NCBI GenBank assembly: GCA_037178975.1
Contig: JASJZH010000004.1
Span: forward strand, 4,154,001 to 4,218,000
DNA length: 64,000 bases
Reading direction: 5' to 3'
Source: Oscheius tipulae
Lineage: Eukaryota > Nematoda > Chromadorea > Rhabditida > Rhabditidae
Position numbers and translations under genes: made by a program. The notes beneath the pieces are model-generated. The model worked only from the letters and a program-made list of their open reading frames with translations. It did no database searches and was not told the origin of the DNA. How positions within the stretch are numbered: the stretch's first letter is position 1; every line of letters begins with the position of its first letter. Below, one piece after another: positions 1 through 10,585 of this stretch.

Positions 1-1243
1 GGAACTACAATGGAGAATGCTAGAGAACATTTGGAGCAAACCTCGAAGATCCTTCTGTATTTCCTTCAAAACAGCGGAAAGTTGTTGACTCAGAGGCTGA
101 AGTTCCGAGTTAGAGACAAAAGAAAACATTCTTTACAGAGTCTCGCTCCCAAGTTGCTCTTCCTGGTATCTCAAACGACGGCGCTCTTGTTTCAAGAGTA
201 GTCGGCACTGTCACTAGATCGACTTCAAATAGTGTGCCTATCAAAGTGATGAGTTCTTCTGTATCCAGCTCTGTAGGTCTAAACAAACTTGAATGATGAA
301 ATGATTATATTGTACTGACAAGATTTCTGCTTCCGGCTCAGCCTCCATCAATGTCCCAGAAGGAAAAATTAAGCCAGGAATTCCATTTGCTTGTATATCT
401 TTGAGCCATCGTTGAAGCTGATTTTCGAAAACGATTTTCAGCGTCTCGTATTCTTCCTAAAATTGAAGTTGTTGGACGCGAAAAAATATATGCTTACCGG
501 CAGTGGGCTTAGAAACGAACTTTTTGAGTAATTATTATAAATGTCGTTCGCCGTCAGTGCTTGCAATTCTAAGCCTTTCTTTCCAAGAAGCATTCTCGCC
601 ATATGTCTTTCGATCACATTTGGAACTAGTTTTAAACCGGGAAATTGAACATTTTCGTGGTCTTCTGCCGCCTAAAAACATGGTGACAAAGAACAGAACG
701 AACATACAAGCCGGAGAAAAAATTCTATAAAAATGTGTCCGAGCATGTTCTCCTTGTTTTTCTCTGTCTTTCTTTTCAGCCACGGCTCTAGTTCACGTAC
801 TCTGAAAGTTGTGGTAAAACAGAACATAAATTGCTAACTTGTATACAAGGTACAGCAAAATGATTCGAGGTTGAACCAGACGCTTTTCTTGCTTTTTGTC
901 CGCTGAAGACAAAAATTCGAACAATAGAACCAGCGCAGAGCCAATTGACAACTGGCAACGTCCTTTGAATGCCTAACGAGATTTTGCCACTAAGAAGTTG
1001 AAGAAGAGAATTTACCTCAAGGAATTCGCTAGATATTCTGCCTAGTTGTTTTGAATTTGAAGTAATTAGTCTAAAATAGTAATGTTTTAGGAGTAAAAAA
1101 GAAAGGAACCTGGCAATGACAGGATAATCTTGTTTTCGCAGTTCTCCATTGTCGTCAACCACGAGATCGAAGGGGTCTTCCTCCGCTATTGATGATGCCT
1201 TTGATTGAGAAGGTCCCTTTCTCTTCTTGTCCTTTTTTCCCAT
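1..1243 (-). CDS. Unidentified multi-exon gene, 3' end outside the window
   Basis: I do not recognise this protein. The start codon is at 1243 (minus) and opens a Lys-rich N-terminus (MGKKDKKRKG), then an acidic stretch and a helical segment near SNSKQLGRISSEFLE. Further exons can be followed leftward: around 735-790 (VRELEPWLKRKTEKN), 500-685 (NVQFPGLKLVPNVIERHMAR), 270-460 (EEYETLKIVFENQLQRW) and 1-100 (PLSQQLSAVLKEIQKDLRGL), each with GT/AG borders of about 36-45 bp introns and matching phase. Two or three joins are uncertain, especially between about 1020 and 790. The reading frame is still open at base 1, so the protein is truncated by the window edge. The basic start suggests an intracellular, perhaps nuclear, protein; that is inference only. 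Confidence 0.55.
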
Positions 1244-1515
1244 TGGGAAATGCTACGAAAAAAACTTTAAAAAAAAGTAGTATGGCTGAGCCCAATTAAA
1301 AATGTACGTGATGTTTGAATTTGCCCGCATTTGCGTACTGCTCGATTGCTAAAAGTCTTGTTCTCATTTGTCACATTTCCTCCTTACTCTCCCCTTCGGC
1401 ACTTTTGTCTTTGCAAAGCTGTAGTATAGACTAGCCTAACATAACATTTTCTCATATATCTTTAACGAAAAAGCATATTAGCTCTTTAAAAGAAATTTAT
1501 GTATGTTCCAGATCT

Positions 1516-3347
1516 ATGGCAGCTTTGAACACAACCAAGTTCCTCACAGATCGGGTTGCTGTAGTTACGGCATCTACAAAGGTAAGATCCTTATCTGACG
1601 TTTGCTCCACAAAAATGTTCGTCCAGTTTGATAACTTAAAGCAGGGTTGCAACGAGCTGGGCCTTTTCCCAAAAATTTGTTCGGCCCGGCACAAAATCTC
1701 AAAAAGTCCGGGTAAAGGGAAACATACAATACTAGGTAATATTTCGAAGAGCTCATCGAGTAGATGAAGGCGTTTCTAAATAACGTTCCGTGACCTGGCC
1801 CTTTGGAAGGCCTTTCAACGGTCGGCGTCGCAAGGAGCTTACTCACAGCTCTCCAACAATTTCTGTCATTGATTCGAATAGAAGCTGTTCCTTTTCTTAT
1901 CGAGTAGAATAAAGCGAGCTCAAGGCACTTGGTTGTTATCTCAGTATTATTGGTTATTATTTAAGCTCGTGTATTTTCTGGTGAAAAAAAAATCATCGAA
2001 CTTGCCCGTGTGGCTCAGTCGATTATAGCTATCCAACTCTACGAATACGGGATTTTGCAACGCTGTTTCAAAGAAACATGTAATCTTCTGATTTCTACGT
2101 GTGTCTAAATCATTTATTTCAGGGAATCGGATTCGCAATAGCCAAACGACTTGGACTAGATGGAGCCAGTGTGGTAGTTAGCAGCCGAAAACGTCAAAAT
2201 GTTGAGGAGGCCGTGGCTGCTTTACGTCGAGAAGGAGTAGATGCTGATGGGATCGCCGCTCATGTCGGAATCGACGAAGACAGAAAAAAATTAGCGGATT
2301 TTGTTATTGATAGGTGCGAAATTTGGTAATAGTTCTGCAGGCCCCCTTCGTTTAAATTTTTGCCGCCTTTTTGCGAATTCGCCCAAATTCGAGTTTTCTG
2401 TTCCAATTCACTCATTTCAGAGTTTCTAACTGTGTTTTTCGGATTCAGCATGTTCAAGTACTCCTAATAATGTGAGGAATATAGAAAAGTTGCCGATTTG
2501 AGCGAACTTTACCGTTCTAGTTCTTATGCATGCTGAAATCAATAAACAAGGTTAGAAACTGGAAAATGAGTCCTATACGTCAGAATACCCGTTTACGAAC
2601 GAAGGGAGCGCCTGCCGAACTATTACCCGAAATTTCCATTCTCACAATCCTGTTTCTGGTTGCAGATTTGGAAAACTGGATATACTCGTGTCAAATGCAG
2701 CAGTTAATCCCCATTTCGGAAATTTGACAGATATTACCGACAGTCAGTGGGAAAAGCTGCTCAAAATTAACGTATGTCGCGTTCAACATGGAATTATACA
2801 AATTTTTTCAGGTAACTGGAGCGTTCGAGCTAGCAAAAGTTTTCGTGCCTCACCTTGAAGTTTCCGGACGCGGAAACATCGTCTTTGTATCTTCAATTGC
2901 AGGTCATTCTCCTATTCCAAGTGAAAATTATTTGCTTTCAAGACTCTTATGATCCTTCAGATTTGGGCGGCTACTCCGTAATGAAAACAGCCCTTAATGG
3001 ACTTGGCAAATCACTTAGTCAGAGTCTGGCTCATCGACATATCAGAGTCAACTGTGTAGCGCCAGGTTGAAGTGATAAGCATCTATTCCATGTCAGTTTT
3101 CAGGTATCATTCGAACAGACTTTAGTACAGCCCTTTATGAAGACAAACTCGTTCTTCAGAAAACGCTGAAAAGTATTCCTCTGGGGCGACTCGGAGATGC
3201 AGATGAAGTTGCTGGATCTGTGTCCTTCCTAGTGAGTCATATCAAATGGACGATCTTTTCAAGCTACAAGTTTAGGTTTCCGATGATGCTTCGTATCTAT
3301 CAGGAGAATCCTTTGGTATAAATGGAGGAATGCATGCTAGGATGTAA
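1516..3347 (+). CDS. dhrs-4: Short-chain dehydrogenase/reductase, DHRS4-like carbonyl reductase
   Basis: NADP(H)-dependent reductase of the classical SDR family, closest to DHRS4 (peroxisomal retinal/carbonyl reductase). The Rossmann dinucleotide motif appears as TASTK-GIGFAIA across the first splice junction, followed by [30 protein letters not shown] (the NNAG-type motif), SSIA and the catalytic YxxxK as YSVMK near [15 protein letters not shown], then RVNCVAPG. Exons are about 1516-1581, 2123-2313, 2666-2772 and several downstream. Introns 1 and 2 (541 and 352 bp) are unusually long for this window; the others are about 40 bp. The C-terminus reads GGMHARM: the last tripeptide ARM fits a permissive PTS1, where mammalian DHRS4 has SRL, so a peroxisomal location is likely. 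It is divergent from the gene at 1-1243. Confidence 0.92.
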
Positions 3348-4287
3348 GCATCAGTCATTTTAGTCATAGTATACATAGTGTCTTGTTGATTTTGATTGGT
3401 TTGAGTGAATCCTTTTAAAACAAGCCTTTTTTGTCCACTTGTTCCGGAAGAAACTGTCCAGATTTTTTTCCTCACCTATTTGCATCCCTTCATCACACCG
3501 TACGACTAGAGAATACTTAGGAGACAAACGCCGGCCAGATGGAGAAACCTCGTCTAAAGAAAACTTTTTACGTGTTGGTGGAGCATTCGAGAAGAGTGCA
3601 TGAAAGCCATCGCTCAGCAATGGTTTTTTGCTCTGGTTTCTCCGAACACTCTGTTCGGCTTTTCCGGACGAACTTTCCTAAGATCTAGCAGCTCTCAATG
3701 GTACTTCTACAAATTCCGACGACTGGATACGATAAACAAACTTTATCACATCAGATATATAATCAAAATTCCTTACGCTCGTTAGACTGGAAAGCAAAAG
3801 TATTTTAGATATGTCTTCTCACGCCAATACACGTCAAAATAAGTAAACAATACAAACAAGTTAGAGAATAGATTCATCGAAGAAGTATCCTCTTCTAATC
3901 TGTTAAAAATGTACGTGTTGCATCCTTTTAGAGTTGAAAATAAAAATAAAAAATCCCTGCCTGATCTTCAAGCTAAAGACTGAACACCTCTGATCCTACC
4001 TTTACAATTGGCACTGATGTCTGATGATCTGTAATACATGTCAACTCTAATCTGAAATAACATTCGACAAATGTGGTGTAGCCTTTGTTGTCAACTTCTA
4101 TCCTATCCTAAGTTTGACAAGTGAAGTCAGGACAGCCAGGAAGTTACAAAAGGAGTGCTCTCCGCCAGGAGCGTAGGAGACTGATAATAGTTTATTCTAG
4201 AGCATAGAATCGTGTGTTGTGTATAGAAGAAATATGAGATTTATACCCGAACAGAGACCAGATTGAAAGACGAAAACTCGTAATTGT
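3348..4287. other. Intergenic space between the reductase and the ephrin 3' end
   Basis: This holds the 3' flanks of two convergent genes. No conserved protein, RNA gene or repeat was recognised. A minus-strand open frame at 3476-3620 has a Ser/Arg-rich composition but no identifiable start, partner exon or homology, so it is not called. Confidence 0.4.
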
Positions 4288-7200
4288 TCAGATCATCAGA
4301 CAGACCACAATTATTGTCCAGCAGGAGCAGAGAGAGGTAGATGAAAGATAAGAGGAGTAGGACAGCCCTAAACCAAAATAATATAGTTGAGCATACTGAT
4401 GAGAACTACCAATAGAGGAGTCTTCGCCGATCTCATAGTCCTTGCCAGGTTCATCAATCGCCTCTCGTGAGTGCGCATCTTGTTTGTAGTAGCTTTTGTA
4501 GTAGTTGATAGGATTCCACGCCTGATTATCTTCTACCTGGATCTGGAAGACATATTTCCTCACTTCTTGGTACAACAAACCGTATTGTGTTTGTATGTAC
4601 CAGTTTTGCCCTCTCTAGCCAAGGACAGAACAGCTTTGAGTTGTTCATCGCTGACTCTCTGAACTTCCTCCGGGACAGCCTCTTGAATGGTTAGTGTCTT
4701 CACAGCCGTATCTGAAGAACTCTTCAATATTTTTTTAGTTTTAATATGTACTTGGGTCTTGTCTTCCTTCCGTAACTGTTTTAGATGTGCTGGTCAATTG
4801 TTTGTCCTGTCGCTCCAGGACTGTCAGTTGAAGTCTCATTTGATGAGTCTTGCAGAGACCAAACATACTCCTGTGGAGACCATCTGCTTTGCCATTTGAG
4901 GTGCCTGAAGACAGCAGTTATCTATTGCGTGAAAGAAAACTAACTGATCCAGTAGTACTGCCCAACATTGAAAGTGAGAGCATTGGGAGTGGAACTGTAC
5001 GGACGGATAGTCAGAATGGTCGAGCGCGGTTTCCCATCGGCTTCGTTACCGTTGCACATAATCACTTGCTGCTTTCCGGTCTCAAGCATGCATTCCGCAT
5101 ATGAGAACTCCGAAACCTGAACAGAATTGAGTCGAATGTCATCTTCATATGATTACTTGAAAGACCTTCAGATGAGACGTTCTGCTGTCTTTATTGGCGT
5201 CAGGACAGTGTATTCTGACTCTGTCGAACATTCGGACAACTAGACTCGCATCAGATCCCTTCCATCTGAAATATCGTCTTCGTATTACACGCATTTCCGG
5301 TCAGTGCTCTCGACGCAATCCCATTAGAAGACTTTCGGCGATCTCTTTGAACACCTCTAATTACCGCAACCAAACACATCCGCCTGTCAATGATCCGAAA
5401 CATAATCCCAGTCATCCCCTTTCTCAATTATGACAGCTGTTCTCAGCTACAACTCTGTTTGTCCGACGGACACCTGCCAAACTAATTGATGGACAGTAAC
5501 GGCTAAAGGCAACACAGCGAGCTTTATTTGACCGGGCCGACCAAATAAGCTGTCATTGCCACCCCTAATTGAATAATTGGAGCAGTTACAAAAGAGCAGG
5601 TGGACAGAAAAGCCGAACACAAGATATATCTCTAGATCAAAGGACTCACACGGACTATTGAACATTGGATCGAGATAGCAGGAATGACCGTGAAGACGAC
5701 CTATCGTGAGGCTCTTCTTCTTATTTTGGTATTCCCAAATGAACAAGAGTAATTGGGTGCGAGACAAACATAAAACACAAGGCGACGATTCTAATAAGCT
5801 CATTTATCGAGATAACATCTGAGGAGTCGAAAAGAACACATGTTTCTGCTGTGCTCAAGACAAAGAGTCTGTTTGTTCACTGACCACACCTGCTTCTCCT
5901 TATCCGGACACAAACAGCCCTCGGGGACAGGTGATGGTTATGCAACACTCGTCTCACAATTTACGGTCCAAAATACGGGGATCTCGCGCGGGAAACAGGT
6001 CAATTAGGCTGGTTGCACGAGATTTCCATCCTAATTGTGTTGGGATACGACCTTCCGTCCCACTAGAGCACAACTACATCTTTCTACGGTATGAACATTC
6101 AAGGCTTTTCGGGTGATTTAGTATTAAAACGACTGCCGACTCTCCGGCTATAATTCAACGTGGACCATTAGTCGAAGAGGCAAGGAACGCGCCCTTCAAC
6201 CCGAACGTCCCAGCTGTCAGTCCGATCACAATCATCCTGTTAGCCGGATACAGGACGACCTCGAATACAAACACCTCAAACGGCCAAAAAGTGCCTGGCG
6301 CCATGCTAAACGTTAATGAGATCAGACCAGTTTCATCCCTACGAGACAACTATACTACTCAAAGGAAATGTCGTTTCGACGCAGTCAGCTCATTTCCTGG
6401 TCGTATATGAGGCCAATCTCGTGCGAATATTACGCAACTAGAGTGGAGCTAATCCCTGCCAAACAGTTGTAAGACTGTTGGGGAGAGAGACATGACCTTC
6501 TTTATCAATATGTTTGAGCAAACAGCTCCTGTTTCTTTTCTTGCCCGCACATGATGGTTTTTGCAATTACACGACGAGCCAATTGAGTTGTGAGAAGTCT
6601 CTCTCCGGCATCTTGAGAACCAATATTACGCAATCTACAAGAGCTACGGATCGGTTTTCACTGTCATGCAAACAAAATAGGTCCCCGACTCGCGAGATTC
6701 CCACAATTTGCAAGACCTAATCGCAACGGGTGCTAATCCGCCCTGGATGTCAGATTCATCGGTCTGATTGCAGTAGTTTCTTAAAAGGACCGAACGGCAG
6801 CAGAATAATCTCTACAGCAAATACACTTCACAGCCAACAAAACATCCTTTCTAGAGCATCACGACCAGTGTCAATGAGCTCTCGAAGCTCTGTAGGTACA
6901 CAGTCTGGTTGGAGCCCTTTCTCTCTGTCTAATCCTAGGAACGGCAGTAGATTGTTTATTATATGACCCCGAGTGGCGGCGTAAATCCTCTTCCCGTTTC
7001 GAGCAATCCATTTGCATACATTAGCTAACTGCCCCCGACCGTCTCCAAGTAATGGATGCGGCTCATCCAGTCGAGCCTCATTAGGCCTATTCCAGGTGTC
7101 CTAATGAAGTAATTTCAGAGGCTTATCATATGAGGGCTGAGGTAAACAGGAGACGCATTGTGTTCTTTGTTATGCAGATGCCGGTGCTCCGTCACAATGA

Positions 7201-7849
7201 GCGCAAGATTTACTATCGCTTGGCGCGCTGTTTTGACCAGCCGATGGTCGGCTCTTTGTCCTTCAACCTTTTAGGAAAGAGGTCTGGATGCTAATGAGGG
7301 CGGTGGGAGTGATCACAATCTGGATTGAGGATTATGCAAGCTGACAGCCATATGGGAGACGCCTGTTGTCAGTTGTGCTTCTACACTCATATCCTATTTA
7401 GATTTGATTGGACGCCGTCCACTCTCCGCGGAAAAAACCAATTTGAAGACTTCAAGTCAAAGAAACGAGCTCTCCACTTCATTAGCCCTTCTTCTCCATT
7501 TGGCAAACGATCATCGTTCGGGCGATAATGGAGTGCATAAATACTGATGGACTAGCTTCCGTCGGCTACTTGAGCATCCATTACCACTCGAGAACTGAAT
7601 TTGACGCCACGGGAGCCGTACAGTAAAGATTCGCGCTCTCGATATACGGTGGTCATAATTCAACCGGACCCTTCTAATTAACCAGGAAATATGTGCGATC
7701 CGATATGATAAGAGTTACGGACGCGACAACTTTTCTTTGTTTAGAGTCCAGAAAGAAAAAACTCACATCGGATTCGAGGTGTTCCAATAAAGATGGTGCT
7801 CGACTGACAATATAATAGACGGCAGAAGACAAAAGAGTACGACGAACAT
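4288..7849 (-). CDS. Ephrin (Eph receptor ligand), seven small exons with a 2.5 kb first intron
   Basis: Extracellular ligand of Eph receptor tyrosine kinases. Exon 1 (7767-7849) encodes a signal peptide (MFVVLFCLLPSIILSV) and the ephrin opening HLYWNTSNP. Exon 2 (5157-5265) joins in phase 2 and gives WKGSDASLVVRMF and RVRIHCPD. Exon 3 (4945-5116) has VSEFSYAECML, IMCNGN and GQYYWIS, the ephrin motif before the last strands; exon 4 (4752-4904) has GLCKTHQMRLQLTVL. Four spaced cysteines (HCP, ECM, MCN, LCK) match the two conserved ephrin disulfides. Exons 5 (4601-4711) and 6 (about 4410-4565) form a Gln/Tyr-rich stalk. The last exon ends at 4288. Its frame depends on the donor chosen: one choice (4397) gives a strong hydrophobic segment, the other (4410) a weak hydrophobic C-terminus, so GPI versus transmembrane anchoring is open. 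All upstream junction phases agree. Confidence 0.85.
5266..7766. promoter_or_regulatory. Long first intron of the ephrin gene, candidate enhancer region
   Basis: This is 2.5 kb of non-coding DNA between ephrin exons 1 and 2, in a gene whose other introns are 30-45 bp. It carries several ATTA/TAAT-type cores, for example near 7080-7105, and a CG-richer texture than nearby exons. No convincing ORF or RNA gene was seen; the predicted open frames lack conserved content. A regulatory role is inferred only from size and composition. Confidence 0.45.
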
Positions 7850-8526
7850 GGCAAAAAAAAAGTCAGTAACTAGTAGTAGTCAGTAGTAGGCATAAACCAA
7901 GATCTATAGAATCGAGAATTGACTGGACAGTGACCAGAAGAGCAGAAGGAGGGTGTGTAGATAGTCTAGAGGGGAAGGGGCGTGGCCTCTTCTCCACCTT
8001 GCTAAACGGACTCGCCCCACTGGATTATAATAACATGTGTTGGAAGGAGAAAAACATTTGTAACATTTGTAATAGGCTCAAATGGTAACAGTCACTAAAC
8101 TGATTGTCGAAGATTTGGTAGCATCTCATTTCATGTTCTGAGAAAGTCGTTCGGACAAAGTGAACTAGATCTCGAGCTAGAGATACTTGTTTTCTCTTCA
8201 GTTGTTCTCTGGTTCTTTTCTATTCTTCGAACTGAACCGCTTCTTCTGATACTGTATCTTTTCTAGCATGTTTATGATCAGCAAATAATCCAGAGAAAAC
8301 CTCTATTTCCTTTCGAACATCTACTGAACCTTCGTTTTATCGTTTCTCGTCTAATTTGGATAGGAATGTTTATTTCATCCGTTTCCTGGAGCCACTTTAC
8401 TCTGTACAGTGTTGTAGAGAGTAAAGGCATAAGAAGTCGCAAAGCCATGGGATGAGTCTCACAACGAAAAGTCTCCTCAAGAGAGATTATTGTGCAGCAC
8501 CGACTTTGAACACTTATCTATTTAAA
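7850..8526. promoter_or_regulatory. Divergent promoter region between ephrin and the FAM241-like gene
   Basis: This is 677 bp between two divergent start codons. A GC-rich GGGGCGTGGC element near 7977-7986 resembles an Sp/KLF site. No ORF or RNA gene was recognised. Confidence 0.4.
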
Positions 8527-9008
8527 ATGGTTCGAATTCTTAGTAACGGTGATATTGATGATGGAACAAATCCACCTCCTCAACAACGCCGTCCAGGTCA
8601 ACTTCCACAGCAAGCTATGGTGGGTATCTCAGCCCTTTTCAAGAGAACTACCCTTATTTTCAGGATAACGATGCTCCCAGAATTCCAAATGGGCCATCAG
8701 AGCTGTTCAACTACGCCAATGACCGTCTTCTAGCCTTCGGTTTACCTCGTATACCTATCGGAGATTACGTCATCGAACCTGTACATCTCGTACTGGCTGT
8801 TCTTTCTCTGGTTCTTTTCGGACCAATGGCTCTTATTGGCGTGGCCATTGTTATTTATATTTCTCAGCAAGATAGAGATCAAACTGTCCCGCCACCAGCC
8901 AATAACTCTCAAAGTACCTCTCATAATCAGACTTCTCCCAGACAGAATACGAGCGTTCCTACTTCAAAGAAGCTTTTCGGTGGATCTGGACAACGACTTG
9001 GTACTTAA
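8527..9008 (+). CDS. FAM241/DUF4605 small membrane protein
   Basis: Small single-pass membrane protein of the FAM241 family (human FAM241B/C10orf35), function poorly known. The start MVRILSNGDI matches the family signature MVRILANGEI. A Pro/Gln-rich linker follows, then the conserved block with YANDRLLAFGLPRIP and a hydrophobic segment (HLVLAVLSLVLFGPMALIGV) extending into VAIVIYI. The tail after the membrane segment is Asn/Ser/Pro-rich and longer than in vertebrates. Two exons: 8527-8619 and 8664-9008, with a 44 bp intron and phase 0. The start 170 bp ahead of COX18 on the same strand would fit a nematode operon, but that is inference. Confidence 0.85.
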
Positions 9009-9177
9009 TTACTTTACGGAATCAGCTTTTGTAAATTTGCTTCTGGGTTCAATATAAAAGGTCACTTGTTTCTCTCGTTTGAACTACTGCGGCTTTCCCG
9101 CGCTCTCTACTTTATTTGAATTTGTCAAATATCGCGTTCCATTTTTTTCGCTAGATTTTGGCTTACAAGTTTATCAG

Positions 9178-10464
9178 ATGTTGCTCTCGAGGACAATAAA
9201 AGCTTCCGTCGCCTCATCGTCCAGTACATTGTTATGTAACTCCTCGCTCACTTGTAGAAAACCTCCTCAAAAAGTTAGTTTACCTTTTTCACATGTCTTC
9301 ATTCGATTGGTTCCATCCAAATCGATGTAGGGAAGGGAAAGTTTTATTTATGACAGTTTCAGAGCTCACGATCGCTAAGTACGCTACCTGCATCAATAGC
9401 TCCGTTTTTCCAATATGCCTCAGAATGTAATCTAACCCAAGGAATTCAGTTCGGAATGGAAAGTAAGTTCTTTCTACTTCAATGTCATGTTCTCCAGGTC
9501 TGCATAATATTGGACTGCCTTGGGCATCAGCGATTGTAGCTTCCGGGTTGGCTTTGAGACTGATAACAACTCCGGTTCATGTTTATTCCGAAAAACTGCT
9601 CGCGAGTCGTCTTCATGCTCAAAACTTCTTTACTACGGGTATCTTAAAGGCTAGTTTTCTTCGTTTCTATAGTAAGGAACAAGTTTAGAAGCTCAGTGAA
9701 CACTATAGAGTTCAAATCGTCCCCAATGTCGAAGGAAATCGTCTTGAACTGAAAACAACAAACCAGAAAATTGTAGATCATGCAGAGCAGCTGGTAGGGA
9801 TCCCACTTTTATTCTGTTTTACCAAAAACTTCAGCTAGCTGAACGAGTGCCGCAATATCTCTCCGAGCACAACCTTTCCGCCAGCCGAATTCAGAATCTC
9901 AAGATTTGCACCGTTCCCGTATGGATATTCTCGTCATTTGCTTTGAGAAACATCATTTCCTGTAAGCCCTTACAGCTATCGTACTCATTTTGTTTTTTTA
10001 GCTGACTTCCATCCACAAATCGCTGGAATGCTTTGGTTTGAAGATCTTCTTGTCCCAGACCCGTACTTCATTCTACCCGTCGCTGTAGGATTCTTTGGTT
10101 TTCTCAATTTCTGGGTATGCTCAACTTTTTTTCCAATGACAGCTTTTTTTTAGACACAAAGACAAATCTATCCAGTAAAATTGACGACATGGCGTACTAA
10201 AACCTACGACTTTCTTCTAGGATCTTTCACCCTATTCGCTGTAGTCATCATGAGTCAGCTCCCGGCTGTAAGTGCTTCACTCTTTCCAACAACGCTCGTA
10301 TTCAGTGTATTCCGCTGTATTGGCTGATAATTTCTTCGAGTGGAATGATACAGTCGCAGTTGCTCCGAATCCCCGCGATTAAGAAGGCCTTTGACATCAA
10401 ACCATTGCCAACAGATTCGACTAATCCACTTCGGGATTTGTTCTTACGAAGAAAGAAGAATTAG
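9178..10464 (+). CDS. cox-18: COX18, mitochondrial inner-membrane insertase (YidC/Oxa1 family)
   Basis: Oxa1/YidC/Alb3-family insertase that exports the COX2 C-tail during cytochrome c oxidase assembly. The N-terminus is Ser/Arg-rich without acids (MLLSRTIKAS), as for a mitochondrial presequence. Family landmarks are LHNIGLPWASAIVASGLALR (first membrane helix), VPVWIFSSFALRN, GMLWFEDLLVPDPYFILP and IPLYWLISSSGMIQSQLL. Exons: 9178-9268, about 9363-9463, 9499 onward, with short introns after that. One junction around 9620-9690 could not be closed in frame: the segment after HAQNFF must connect to KLSEHYRVQ by an unusual splice or a small sequence error. The last codon is at 10461, stop at 10464. 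Confidence 0.88.
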
Positions 10465-10585
10465 TTATTTTGATTTGAGTTTGTTAGTTGTTTTTATCTC
10501 AATAAATTCTCTAAACAAAAAGAACTTCGCGCCGCCCACTAAATCCTTAGCAAGCCAACCAGTCGACGGACCGGTCCCGCCTGCC

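Noticed and set aside
3476-3620. Minus-strand frame with a Ser/Arg-rich peptide downstream of the reductase
   Set aside because: It has a plausible donor at one end but no start, no partner exon in phase and no recognisable domain.
5447-5803. 118-codon minus-strand frame upstream of ephrin exon 2
   Set aside because: It lies inside the ephrin intron, is not in phase with the exons, and has no conserved features; the true signal peptide exon is at 7767-7849.
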